A program made the position numbers and the translations under genes. The notes beneath the pieces were generated by a model. It worked only from the letters and a program-made list of their open reading frames with translations, searched no databases and was not told where the DNA came from. From Pleurotus djamor (Eukaryota > Basidiomycota > Agaricomycetes > Agaricales > Pleurotaceae): DNA of 64,000 bases. Every line of letters starts with the position of its first letter. The stretch's first letter is position 1. Location: positions 26,456-90,455 of the forward strand of contig JAPEVF010000146.1 in assembly GCA_029747585.1 (NCBI GenBank), written 5' to 3'. Of the stretch, positions 1 through 11,580 are shown piece after piece.

Positions 1-717
1 ATCTGGGGGAAGGCCAGCCGCCTTTGCGTGACATTTTGACATCTGGCGAAGTGCCGTTTCAAAGATCGGGACGTGCCTTGGTTCCAGGATGTGGTCGAGT
101 GGGTGATCCAACCAGAATCGATTGACCGCTTTGATACTGATACCAAATTACCAGGGATATGAAGCAGCTTGTATTGCATCCTTACTCGATCACGATACAC
201 TCGCGATTGACATATCGCCCACCGCCGTCCAGGCAGGCGAGGAGTAAGTGGATCTCCCTTTGGCATCTTTCAACCTGTGAACAGTGTTATAGCTACCTTG
301 CGTCGTTGCCTTCCCTCCCGGCTGGCAAGTTGACGTATCAAACGTGTGATTTCTTCACATATCAAGTTCCAGAGGCAGAACGATTTGACCTCATCTACGA
401 CTTTACGTGAGCGAGGAGCAACTTTTGGACGATCCTGACTGACGGGATAACACAGCTTCTTTGTTGCGATTAATCCATCCCAAAGAGTTGACTGGGGAAA
501 ACAGATGCGATGCTTGATGAAGCCAGGTGGATACTTGATCACGCTGGTATTTCCTATTGATGCTCCTACCGACACGGGACCTCCGTTCTATGTGAGGCCT
601 GAGCATTATCTTGAGCCTCTGGGTGAAGGATGGCAGAAGGTTGTGGATAGAGTTCCAGAACATAGCCTTCCGTCCCACGTGGGCAGAGAGCACCTCATCG
701 TGTGGAAGCGTTTGTAG
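1..717 (+). CDS. Thiol S-methyltransferase (TPMT/HOL family), 5' end outside window
   Basis: SAM-dependent methyltransferase of the thiol/thiocyanate methyltransferase type, which methylates small thiols or halide-like anions in the cytosol. Visible exons are 1-98, 155-243, 293-406 and 456-717. The glycine-rich SAM motif ALVPGCGRGYEA is split by the first visible intron; the acidic motif DTLAIDISPTAVQAGEE follows, then FDLIYDFTFFVAINP and the family's C-terminal block MKPGGYLITLVFPID. The last exon ends at a TAG. The upstream part of the gene lies before base 1, so length and start cannot be judged. Family assignment rests on the order of these motifs, which matches plant HOL-type enzymes; the physiological substrate is not knowable from sequence. 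Confidence 0.85.
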
Positions 718-897
718 GCGTAAACGAGTCGTACGACAGTTTAGAAATTAGGGGCATCCCTCAGAAATTCAAACCACGTGTCACATATTTTTTCCTTCCG
801 TCTCTAAGTCCCCCGAGTCTGAAACTGTCGCGTTGTATGTGTCCAATCCACCAGAACAAGTCGGCCCAACTTCTGCTCATACAAGTCCCCCTATAGA

Positions 898-2908
898 ATG
901 CACAGATGCCTGCCAAAATTCAGCACCCCCCGTCGCATCCCTAGGGCCGCAAGCCACCTCCGACATCGTCCCCTCCATGTTTCCCTACCTTCCTCCTCCA
1001 CCACTACTCTTCCATCGCTTGAAAGCTTGGTAGACGTATCCTCTGAAGACCCCGCAGATGTTCTGCGAAGTCGAAAGCTCTCAGAGCTAATTGACTCCCT
1101 CAAACGCGTCGGGAACGCTTCCCGTGTCTGGGCATACTATGTTGGCGTAGTCAACATCCTCCGGAATGAGAACCTACCTCTACGAATTCACCAAGAAGTC
1201 CTACGCAGATGCACACCTCCAACACAGGAAGTGCGTTTGGCTGCCTCGAGAAGGTTGCTAGCGGGGAACCGACCGCTGAATCCCCATATCCATGAAGGGC
1301 GTTTTCGGGCAATCATTAGGAACATCCGTTCTATGGGAGAGACGCCGTCACTGGATGACTACCACTTCATCCTCGAACAATTCGCAGCTGCGGGTCATTA
1401 CCAGGGAGCCATGCAGATATACAACGAAATCCTGGTNGTTGGNCTGCAGCCGAGAACCAAGACCTTTGGATTATGCCTCCGAGCCCTTGCCCACCGTTTG
1501 ACGCAGCCTGTATCTAGATATAAGCAAGAGGCCCTCTTTGCGCATATNGGNGACNTGCACAAGGAACTNCTNGCNGAAATGCAGAGATGGAATGTCGGNT
1601 TCCACTCTGTTAANTTCGACATGTCTATTCGGCTTCTCAAGGGTTCCATGGACAAGGAAGGNTGTGAGCGGTTGCTCAAAATGGGTTATGGGATNGATCT
1701 TGCGAACCCTGATCGGCCGGTGCTAGAGTATTTGCACGATGCAAACGCTGTCGCTGATCCACTGTTCACAAAACTACCCCAGCCACAGAGGTTTTCCACC
1801 GCAGGTCTGAACACAGTCATCGATCTCCTGGGGCGTTTGGGGGACGTGTCAAAACTCGTACAAGCGTTCGAAGTCCTCACCCAGCCACTACCTTCCAAGG
1901 CAACTCAGCACTTCTCGTCGACATTCGATGAAGAGGACGATGACTACAGTTCTTCTATCTCTCCCCCTACTCCTCAACACGTTGCATTACCTAGTGCTTC
2001 TCCTAACACCACAACCTATAATACCCTCCTTCGCTATCTTGCACAAGCCAATAACCATATCCTGGCTCGTCATTATATCCTCCAAGCCATGGAGTATGAC
2101 CGTACATCGGATCGTGCCCTTCGAGGCCAACTTGCGTACGGTTTCCCGCCCGAAGAAGTATCTGCCCTACATTTTGCCATCAACCGCGGTACCCTTTTGC
2201 CCGCCTTCGGTGCTGCCAACCGCGACAAAAATGTCAGCATGATGCGTTGGATACAGTCGAAGCTTCCCGCTATTCTTCGGAGGAAACGGAATGACCTCAA
2301 AATGTATTCGGAGTATCTCAAGGAATTAGACGCGAAGCGTGAAGAAACTTTGGAAGCCGTTGCACCGGGGTCACTCACGTCCATGTCTACTCCTACACCA
2401 CCTCCACCATCTGCATTCTTTTCCCCGTCATCCTCAAAATCTTCTGCTCAAGTNTCTGTACACGANCTNGACCTTGATGCNACCCCCGGTTGTNGCNCCN
2501 CCACCAGTCAAGCGGTTCAACATTCATCANCACCTCTACATCCTNCAGCGNGATATCGGTGAAATNGAGCAATTCTCNTTGGATGTCGCCGAGACTTTGG
2601 GCAGGATCACNCAGAGAGTGAAGGAACGANTGGGAAGACGTGTGTGGTCGCAGAAGGATGTTTACTTCCGCTCCACGGATAAGAGGCAGCGTATNGGTCG
2701 TCAGCAATGGACGCAACANGTCAACTTCATGCCTCAGTGGAAGAAGAGGCAGCTTCCCCAGATTCCGAGAGCACTCCCTCCACACCTTGATCGACGAAAT
2801 CCTCGTGGTTCTTCTCGATTTCAGTCCACGTTCACTCGACCCGGTCCTCGTTCATCAAGCTGGTGGCTGAGTTGGCGGCAAGGCTTCTGGGACACCCCAC
2901 ATACATGA
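898..2908 (+). CDS. Mitochondrial PPR-like protein, frame jump inside
   Basis: Long single-exon gene of about 670 residues. The N-terminus MHRCLPKFSTPRRIPRAA is rich in Arg and Ser and lacks acidic residues, as in mitochondrial presequences. Helical-repeat segments resembling pentatricopeptide repeats occur around residues 135-200 (DDYHFILEQFAAAGHYQGAM) and 310-370, so an organellar RNA-processing or translation role is likely but is inference. The frame open from 898 ends at about 2562 in nonsense; the second frame, ending at the stop at 2906-2908, carries the basic, Arg-rich C-terminus. The switch lies between 2481 and 2494. The region holds 28 single Ns, nearly all at synonymous positions. 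Which PPR family member this is remains unclear. Confidence 0.7.
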
Positions 2909-3114
2909 TATGATGTTGTCGTTGGATTACCGTAGAGCCATATTTTTCTTTCCTTCCTTTCGGAGATCTGAGGCCAGTATTAATATCACCATAAGTGATA
3001 CGGTGAGTGTATATGGATACAGTTGTGGAGGATGCTACATGAGTGATGCAAGTTGATTGTGAGGTTTAGTCAGGTGGTGAATAAGGTCCATGAAAGCCAT
3101 TTCGAAAGAATGGA

Positions 3115-4851
3115 TCAGATCAACTTTTCAGCAGCGGATGCTTTGTCCGCGACAACCTTTTCCATACCATCAAGCCAAGTTTCGACGGGTACGCCAAGAT
3201 GAGTCCCGACGCCGATATATTTAGCGAGGGCGAGGACCGGGAGTCTGCGAAGTGCGCGTCCAGAGACCTGTTGCGCCTGAAAAAGGTTGAGTTGTGAATA
3301 AGTAGCTGACTTCATTCCTTCTAATAATCACTCACTCTACATTGAGTCGCCAACGCCATGAGCCGGAGAGCAACATTCTTAGACTTCTCGTGGGTCGTTG
3401 TTGCGCCTCCGGAGCTGAAGGTGGCAGACTGCGCCGACCGTTCATACATCTGTGCTTCCTTCAATGAGGGTACAGTCTGAATTTGACACCGTCAGCATGA
3501 GCTGACCGTGTTAAGAAGGGAATATGGATAACGTACAGTAGACCCAATGATACCCTTCGCAACGATCTCTAAGATGCAACTTCTGAGAATGTCGTAGATC
3601 GCTTCCCGTGGAGGAAGGTCGACATATTGGACGATGTCTGCTCGATCGACGAAGGCAGAGTCTACAAAATAATGACGAATTAGGGTGCTGCAAACTAAGC
3701 GCGACAGACTTACCAATTGCTTTCGCCAGGTTACTGGTTGACATGATCAGCACATTCTTGCGATGCTTCAGCTTGTCAAGCTGAGTAAGGAGCGCGTTGA
3801 CGACTCGCAATCCATCTGAAGGTTCGGTCCCTGCCATGGCGCCAGCTCTGGCCGCAGTTAGGGATTCGACCTCATCTGTGCGCTTATCAGTCGGCCAGTA
3901 GAATCAGACAGAGGTGGAACTAACCAATAAGCACAACCACGAACGTATCCTCCTCGTCCACGAGCTCTGTGATACTACTGAATAGCTTTTGAACAAGTTT
4001 CCCCGACTCGGAAAACCATCTTGAAAAGAGAGAGTGGGAGTTAATCTCGAGTAACCGTGCGTTGTGATATCTAATGGGAGATATAAGAGACTGTGAGTTT
4101 GCCAGTGGAATGCACGAGAGCACCTGTGAGATAGACGGATCGACAGCTTTTGGGCAAGAGCTCGACAAAGAGATGTCTTTCCTGTGCCAGGAGGACCATG
4201 TAAGAGAACGACGCGATTCCAACTTATGAGATTGACTAGTGAGTGCGTTTGAGTACCGATCCAACACAAAGGCCAGAGCACATACAATCGACGTTTGCAT
4301 CACTGAACATGAGTGTGGCGTGGATATAATTCAGCAGCTTCAGCTTGATGTCATCGGCATATATCAGTGAGTCCCAGAGGCCATCCAAGTTATTATTCGG
4401 GAGCTCGCAGACAGAGGCCGCCATCGTCTCGTCTTCGTCCTTGTCAGTAGAATTCGAGAACTCTTCGTAAGGATCGTTATCAGAGGTTTGGTAGACATGT
4501 ATTTGCAGGACAGCATTGTCGATAGAGATGGATGAAGCAGGGCAAGACGATTCTGCAGCGATCATGCGTTCGACGACGGACGCTAGTTCTGGGACATCTT
4601 CCCAGCCCGTAAGCGTTGATGGCAGAGCAAATCGTTCGTAAGAAGCGGTAAGAAAGTCGTGCACATGGCCTTTTATTGTTTCGAACCGGGTAGTCGCTCG
4701 AGGCTTCACGCGAACTTCGACTGGTAAAGTGCATACATTCAGGAAGGATTGTCTTTCACAGAGAAAACTGTTACTCACTGTGAACCGTCCATTCTGAGTG
4801 AGCCTCAGTGCCGTTGTAGTTTTTCGCTATCTCCAAGTCAGCGCAGGTCAT
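3115..4851 (-). CDS. PCH2: Pachytene checkpoint AAA+ ATPase Pch2/TRIP13
   Basis: AAA+ ATPase that remodels HORMA-domain proteins (Hop1/Mad2 type) in meiotic checkpoint and spindle-checkpoint silencing. Eight exons join in frame: 4851-4779, 4720-4286, 4235-4124, 4070-3925, 3875-3714, 3661-3537, 3476-3336, 3276-3115, giving 451 residues, close to the 430-440 of animal TRIP13. Walker A is [20 protein letters not shown] (K about 189), Walker B is VVVLIDEVESL (D256, E257); sensor-1 [18 protein letters not shown] and the arm [13 protein letters not shown] follow, then the family C-terminus with [14 protein letters not shown]. The N-terminal about 150 residues are the substrate-recognition region. 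The start ATG is the first in frame and has no competitor downstream before the conserved domain. Confidence 0.93.
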
Positions 4852-5078
4852 CGGTGCTGGTGAGAGGGTGAGGGAAACAAGAAATGTGGTAGTGGGTGAT
4901 GGCAAGGGCGTGTCACATAGCTGTGGCCAAATAGCGCGTAAACAAGCCATGGTGTCAGGTGACCATGATGTGACATTCAGCTAAGTGAGCCCCTCTTCTG
5001 TGACCCCTTTTCACCCTACACCCGCTTTATTACCAGAGCCGCGAATTTGAAAGCATCTATCCCTTCCAAGCACACAGA

Positions 5079-5636
5079 ATGTCGTCCTGCCCCGTAGATA
5101 CCACAGAAGTCGCTCCCAATAACATTGATCCAAGTACTTTCATCGCTCCCTCGCTTCCATTTGCAAATATCACCATAGAATTCTGTGATAGAGTGAGTTT
5201 CCATTGCTTTGATCTCAAAAACTTTGCTGATGGTCAATATACGTAGTGTCGGTGGTGAGTTATAGGTCTCAACTTATACATGATTAAACGCTTATAGACA
5301 TCGTAGGCTGCATCGAGCTGCATGGGTTCAGACGGAGCTATTCCTCACCTTCCCGCCCCCCGTCGTCAAAGCTATCACCATTATCCCTCTCAACTCTGAG
5401 GACACTGCTGGTCGTTTCCGTGTATGGGTCTCCCTAGCTCCCGATGCAAATCCAATTCTGGTCTGGGATAGGAAGTTTGAAGGCGGGTTTCCTGAGCTGA
5501 AGATTCTGGTAAGTAGTGTCCGCGTATTGGTTTCTTCACCCAATCAGACTTTCCACATCGCGACCAGAAACAAAGAATACGAGACCATGTACAGCCTGGT
5601 CACTCCTTGGGTCATTCAGACGAGAAAGCTACGTAG
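5079..5636 (+). CDS. SelT/SelW-like (Rdx family) thioredoxin-fold protein
   Basis: Small protein of 130 residues from exons 5079-5192, 5247-5254, 5307-5508 and 5568-5636. It belongs to the Rdx/SelW family, thioredoxin-like proteins with a CxxC (or CxxU) redox motif. Here the motif is FCDRCRW: first Cys at the end of exon 1, second Cys in an exon of only 8 nt. The family block WLHRAAWVQTELFLTFPPP follows, and the C-terminus has the expected RDHVQPGHSLGHSDEK tail. Both positions are Cys, so no selenocysteine is needed. It sits 136 bp upstream of the CLASP gene on the same strand and probably has its own short promoter. The exact redox partner is unknown for fungal members. Confidence 0.85.
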
Positions 5637-5772
5637 TTTAGCCAGGGTAGTATGGTGTACGTACACAAAGTGTAGATCTTTGAATTTGGCGCCCGCACTG
5701 AGATCACCGTGTGTCTCTGTCCGACCGTCACGCTGTGAGTCCTTGTCAACCCCGAAACTTCCAGTGTGCGTC

Positions 5773-8700
5773 ATGGACGACGCCTCCAAGCTCGAAAAAC
5801 TCATCAACCAGTGTAAAACCAACGGTAAATACCGCAGTGGCTTCTTCAAAAGGCCGTCGTCCTGATAATTGCTGCCTGAAGACGTTGATGTCAAAGTCGA
5901 TGCGCTCGCAAAGCTCCAGCTTCTTTTCGAGGCAGGAATTGAGGCAAGAAGCGGAAAAGTTGTTTTGCCTGCCCACTCATGTTTTCTACTAGATCCATGA
6001 TTCGGACGCCATCATCTCCACGCTCAAGGCATGCCTGAAAACATCTAATAACCATCTCACGTCTGCAGCAATTGCGGTCCTGCCTCCCCTGTTTCCCCTT
6101 CTCCTTACGCGTTCTGTGAATCACCATGGTGGACCAATACCTCCAACGTCATCTTCAACCTCTTCGACGCCACCTTCATCCATTATTGACGTGCCTTTGC
6201 TTCGTTATGTCTTGACCACCTTTCTGCCCACTGGTGGGATATTGGACAGATTAGGTGACAAAGAACGCGTTCAAAACAGTGCAAGAGAGGCCCTTGTGAT
6301 ACTCGGAGGGCTTTCATTTCGCTGTGGCTCCCCAAGTACAATGTCGTCGCGATCGGTGAACGGGAAAGGCACGGAGACCCCTTTGATGATATTTGAGAGG
6401 TATCTGCGAGACGGAGGGCTCAAGAGTAAAGTGTGGAAAGTCCGAGAGCAGGTGTGTATCCTACCCTCTAAGAGAAATGGAGCAATTTTCATGTATATCT
6501 CTCTCAGTCAATTCTCACTTTAGTCCAAATTCGTCGCGCTCACCACCTATATCCTATCCGGCCCTACCTAAGTGCACTTGTGGATGCTTTGGAAGACACA
6601 GATGCCCATGTTCGCGACTGTGCACGCCAATCCGTCGTCGAGCTCTTCACAGGACCTGGTGTCACGGACGCCGCCCGCGCAGATTTGAAGAAAGAGATGA
6701 CCAAGAAGGGCGTTCGCAAGACTATCGTCGATAGTGTGGTTGCCAAGGTCGTCGGTGGAAGTGCTGGGAGCAACCCTCAGAGTGATGCCTCAGACTGCGG
6801 AGAACCAGTCGCGAAGGTCAAGGAATACGTTCCACCTAGTATCGCACTGATGAACCGACGCCCTACGGCTGGGAGCAGTAGCAGCGCAAAGGAGGCGATC
6901 TCTCGGCCAGCCAGTCGATCTGCAATGAATCACTCACCAACCGTGGCTTCGACTCCTACTACCCCGGCTGCAGATGGGACGGAGGTTGAGGCAATCTATG
7001 TGAGGCTTTCGTATAGTGCATTTGTCCATGGTTCTTCGCTGACCGCAGCAAGCACAGATTGCCTCTACCCGTGACTTGGAAAATGAATTCGCTTCTATGC
7101 AGCAACCTTTTGATGTAATTAATACCTATCGTCTTTCGTTTGTGTTACAGTAGCTGACGCAGTTTTCACCTTAGGGTAAAGAAACTGAACACAATTGGGC
7201 ACAGCGTGAACGCTCGATTCAACGCGTTCGTGGAATGCTGAGAGGGGGCGCTCACACGCGGTATTTCGAGAGCTTCCTTAACTGTCTTAAGGAGGGTTTC
7301 ATTCAGTGGTCTTTGAAGGCGGTAAATACATTTATCTCAATGATTGGAAGCAAGTGTTCACTTGAACCTCTCAGCTCGCGAGTCTTCGGACCACTGTCTC
7401 AACAAATACATGCTCTCTATATGCTGAACTCGCAACTTCCCTTGAGACAGCACTCGATCCCTTCTGTGATACCCTCCTTACGAATCTCCTCAAAATGGCC
7501 AATCTTACGAAGAAGCTCGCTGCCCAACAATCTCAATCAACAGTCGCGACAATCATAACTCACACTTCGGCCCAGCCCCGCTTAGTCCTTTCATTACTTT
7601 GGCAAACACTTCAAGAGAAGAATGCTCAAGCGCGAGGTTTCAGTGTTGACCATTTCAAGACGTATCTTCAAGTGCACGGGCAGCGAGGTAAAAGTGCCAT
7701 CGAGAATTCTGGTGGCGTTGAGACCCTCGAGAAAGCAATGAAGAAAGGTCTGTCTGATCCTAATCCAGCTGTCAAGGAGAAAAGTCGGGTGTGCTTCTGG
7801 CAATTCTACGAGGTTTGGTCAGATCGGGGAACTGCAATCATGGACAAGCTGGATGCAACAGCGAAGAAGCAACTTGAAAAAGTCTGCCCGACTCCTGGCT
7901 CCATCCAACTTTCCACTACTCCGGCTCCCGCTGCCAAGAAAAGTAGCGTTGCTGCTGCTATTGCTGCTAGTCGAGCGAAAGCCAGAGCGATTGCCACCGC
8001 TCCTCCAACTCTCCGACATCAAGCTACATCTGCAGCTCAGAATACACCAACTAGGCGTCCAGGATCTCCGAGCACGTCACCCAGAAGCAGTCTGTCCGCC
8101 CGCCCATCGTCTCCATTGAGAATCTCAACCCCTGCATCTCCTCCCCGTTCAAGGGTTGTTTCCAACGGGATCTCGCGCTCGATCACTACGGCTTCGATAC
8201 CAACCACTCATTCTCGACAGTCATCTTCAACCTCTGGTCGAGTGTCTCCGCCCTCCCCTGTCAGCGACCCAGCTTCCTCTTTCAGAAGAAGAAATTCTAG
8301 TCCTTTGGCCACCTCTCCATCTCCAGGACGCAATTCTGTCATCAGGAAAGCTGTCCAAGTACCACTTCCTGCGTCACCTCCTACTGGTCCCCGAGGCGCA
8401 AGACCTGTCGTGCTTGTGAAGCCTCTTCCACGTCAATCAACAACGCTCTTTGACTCTAAAGATCCGGATGATTCACTCATCCTTGCTACCAACATACCCA
8501 TACCCGAGGATGATGGCATGGATGACGATGCTGATAATTCCATCAATTTAATGTCCTTCTCTGCACCCTTCGAGTTGTATCCTCCTGTAAGCATGCCTAC
8601 GCCTCCATCCGAGGTTCGGGATACACCGTCGTTCTCTCCGAAGTCCAACGACTCCCAGTTACTGTTCGGAATCTCGAATACGCTCTCGTCAGGATCTGTA

Positions 8701-10288
8701 GAAGGCTCCCATGGCGGAGTAATAGTTGAAGAGGCTATACGAGCTCGGGCTGAACAAGCTGAAAGTGCTGCTGAGAGACTCTTGGAATTGGTTGAGCCTG
8801 AGGAGGAAGGACTTATGGGGCCTACCATTCCTGAATCTTTACTCGTGGGTAGTAGTGGCCTCGGCCTTGGTCACTCGACACCCAAACCCAAGTCGTCTGT
8901 GAAACCCGCCCCCATCCCTATCTTCAAAGCCGCTCCAGTCCCTCCTGTGACACCAGTTAGCAACAGGAACTTGGCCATCATGAAGCAAGCCGCTCTGTTT
9001 ACCGACAGTCCCGTTCAGAATGGGAAGAGTGGCTCTTTGATGGATGTGCTGCAAGACCGCAAGCAGGAGAGCGGTTGGTGGCTGAAGCGAATGAACCGTA
9101 AGTCCTTCAAACCATCCTCCGTCGACGTCTCCTTCATCAATCGTGTTTAGTGATGCGCCAAGATTCTTCTGTTAAAGAAGATCTAGGTGTCCCGAGCAAG
9201 CTGATAGAGATACAAGAGTGTATCTCTGCCTTAGAAGCAGGGATATGCGACGTGCCACGACTCAAACGGCTGGCACTTCTATGTCGGCGAAATCCCGTAG
9301 CAGATGCTCCTCTGTCGCCATTCGAGTTCGGTTCACCGACGAGTCCGTCTCCGTTCTTGACTCCGGCGAACTCGATACCGTCTCTCCAAATTGAGATTTG
9401 GGATAAAGACAAGAATTTCGAACGGTTATTCAACGCTTTGATGGCTTATTTGGAGCCCGAGAAGGTGTGTGCATGTCTTATCGTGGAAGTTCTTTGTTGA
9501 CGTATAGCAGAACGAAGAAGCGATTGAATATGGTCTCATTATCCTTTGGGAGATGATGGAGAATCAAGCTTCGTATCTGGAGGGTCGCGAGGCTGATATG
9601 TTTTCTCTGCTATTGAGGATACGGTTCTGTCAACAGAATAATGTTCGTCTTTTGTTTATGTCCTACATTGCGGTCACTCTTTTCCTGAACATTCGGGTTT
9701 TAGGTCCTTTCTGCGACGAATACCATCCGTGACGCGTTGACCACTCGGATCGAGCCTGTGTATGGACTGACTACCATGCACGCGAGCATGCGAGCGTTCC
9801 TCGCAGAACCACACCCTCCCTCGTCTTCCGCCGAAGTCAAATCGTCAACCTACGCGTTTGGGCTGATTGCATTGGGGAAGTTCATCCTACGCCTTCCTGC
9901 TGAGATAGCAGAAGAAGAGCTCCCTCGCCTCAAGGACAGCTTGATCACGGTGGGTTGACCTTGGTATCTCGACCATGGGTTGTCGCTGAACTAGTATGCT
10001 TAGGCATTGAATGATAAATCGTCCCTCGTTGTGCGCGAATCGGCTGCAGCCACTATCATCGCTACGCAACTGGTGTTACGCGATGAAACACATCTTTTCA
10101 TGTTATTAGATGGACTTGCAGACGAGAAGAAGAATCTTCTGACATATCTATTCGACAAACACGGCGTCAGAGGTCTCCCCCCAGCTTCTAGCGCCGTTTC
10201 GATTGGACCTAGCGGTGTGGACAAGCTGGAGAAGGAGATGAGGCGGCTTGATACCCGAATGAACACGCCCCCGCGTACTCACGAGTGA
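5773..10288 (+). CDS. CLASP-family microtubule plus-end/stabilising protein
   Basis: CLASP proteins bind microtubules through TOG (HEAT-repeat) domains and promote rescue and spindle stability (yeast Stu1, fission-yeast Cls1). Eleven exons join in frame to 1322 residues: 5773-5824, 5882-5943, 5993-6451, 6508-6999, 7058-7114, 7175-7321, 7375-9097, 9151-9464, 9511-9642, 9704-9949, 10004-10288. Residues 1-270 form a first HEAT/TOG-like array (ALVDALEDTDAHVRDCARQS); about 380-620 form the CLASP N-terminal TOG (TRYFESFLNCLKEGF, LEKAMKKGLSDPNPAVKEKS). A Ser/Pro/Arg-rich basic linker spans about 640-960, as expected for microtubule-lattice binding. A C-terminal HEAT region follows (LIILWEMMENQASYLEGRE; DKSSLVVRESAAATIIATQL). 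The second intron uses a GC donor. Confidence 0.9.
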
Positions 10289-10567
10289 CCTGACATCGAG
10301 GCTCTCCGAACCTTTTGCAATTGCGTCACTCTGTTCATTGTTTTTCCTCCGTCCTTCGTCTATTTGCTATGATTTTCTTATGAATCGCCAGTACTCTACC
10401 TTTCGCTTTCTCATCCTAAATTTCATGTTCCCTTCTCTAGCATGATCGGATTTCTGTGTATGCACAATTACTATCCTTATTCTGTTGGTGTTCCCATAAA
10501 CGTGCGCATGAGTGGTGGGTTTTTTGAGTTGGGATTTACATGCATTTGGTATACAATATCAATGCGA

Positions 10568-11580
10568 CTACAGTCTGATGCCGAAGCGGCGGACTAAGAA
10601 GTATGCCGCGCCAGCAAGGATACCCCCGACGTGTCCCATGGAATCGGTCCGCGTTTGCTTAGGGAAGGGTTAGACTGGATTGGACGAGTAAGTAGGGTTA
10701 AGAAGACTTACCCTGTCAGACACGGAAGACCATGTGTCAAAGGCTAGGATGCCAGGGACCAATAGCCAGGCCGGAACGGGGACAACACCGTATATGAGGA
10801 ATGACGTACGAGGAGCAGCGCAGGCGAGGTAAGTAACCACTGAGTAGATGGCAGCTACAATATAACGCAATTAGTATGCAACCTTGACGTTCATTAGAAT
10901 CATTTTACCTGATGCACCAACAGACTCAAGGTCACGTCCTTTGACTACTTTGTTGTATGAACTGCTGAACAAGTTTGCAAAGATACCGCCTCCGAAGTAG
11001 AGTGCAAGGAATGAACGACCTCCTAGCATGGTCAGGACGCTTGGCGCCATGAAGTAGAAGGTGAAACAATTGAAGAGGATATGCGGGATCCCTGAATGGG
11101 AGAAAATGGATGTAACAAGCACCCAGCTAAACAAACGCGAAGCAATTAGCGAGAGAACATGCACATGGTGTAGTATGGACTAACGGTCGCGACGACGTCA
11201 GATTCTTCAAACTCATGGTAAAGTTTTCTTTCAACCATTTCAAGGACGAAGGGTCGCCAGATCTCTGTGCGTGTATTATGTGGTAAGGACGCGTTACACT
11301 GAATGAAGACAAAGAGTGTATGTACATAGTCCGATTGAGCAGAGGTCCATATCGCAAACACGACGCCATTGGCAGCAAGAATGCCATATATGATGTAGTT
11401 GTGGGGAATGTCGTCCAGGAATGCACCGAGTCGCTTGGATCGAGGAGGGGGTGAGTACCGACGCCATGAGAAGGAGCGCGTCGAAGAGGGTGGCTTGAAG
11501 GCAAGTTGACGAGACGAATGAAGGCTACGAGCGGAGGAAGAGTATGCGCGTTGAAACGGTCGAACGAAGGACATGTTCAT
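10568..11580 (-). CDS. PCP1: Mitochondrial rhomboid protease (Pcp1/PARL type)
   Basis: Intramembrane serine protease of the mitochondrial inner membrane, which in yeast cleaves the dynamin Mgm1 and Ccp1. Five exons join in frame: 11580-11300, 11262-11185, 11126-10909, 10854-10712, 10657-10568, giving 269 residues. The N-terminus is a basic Ser/Arg-rich presequence followed by a predicted membrane helix (NYIIYGILAANGVVFAIW). The rhomboid core shows HSGIPHILFNCFTFYF (oxyanion His/Asn region), the catalytic Ser at about 192 in GAS just before an intron, and the catalytic His at about 249 in GHVGGILAG. The residue after the catalytic Ser reads Ala instead of the common Gly if the splice is as drawn. 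The exon 1/2 junction is less certain because it relies on a GTGTAA donor and CAGAG acceptor. Confidence 0.88.

Noticed and set aside
270..693. Minus-strand frames opposite the methyltransferase and many similar antisense frames
   Set aside because: They are mirror frames of well-supported exons on the other strand.
5079..5254. Selenocysteine in the SelW-like protein
   Set aside because: Both motif positions are Cys codons and no in-frame TGA lies at the site.
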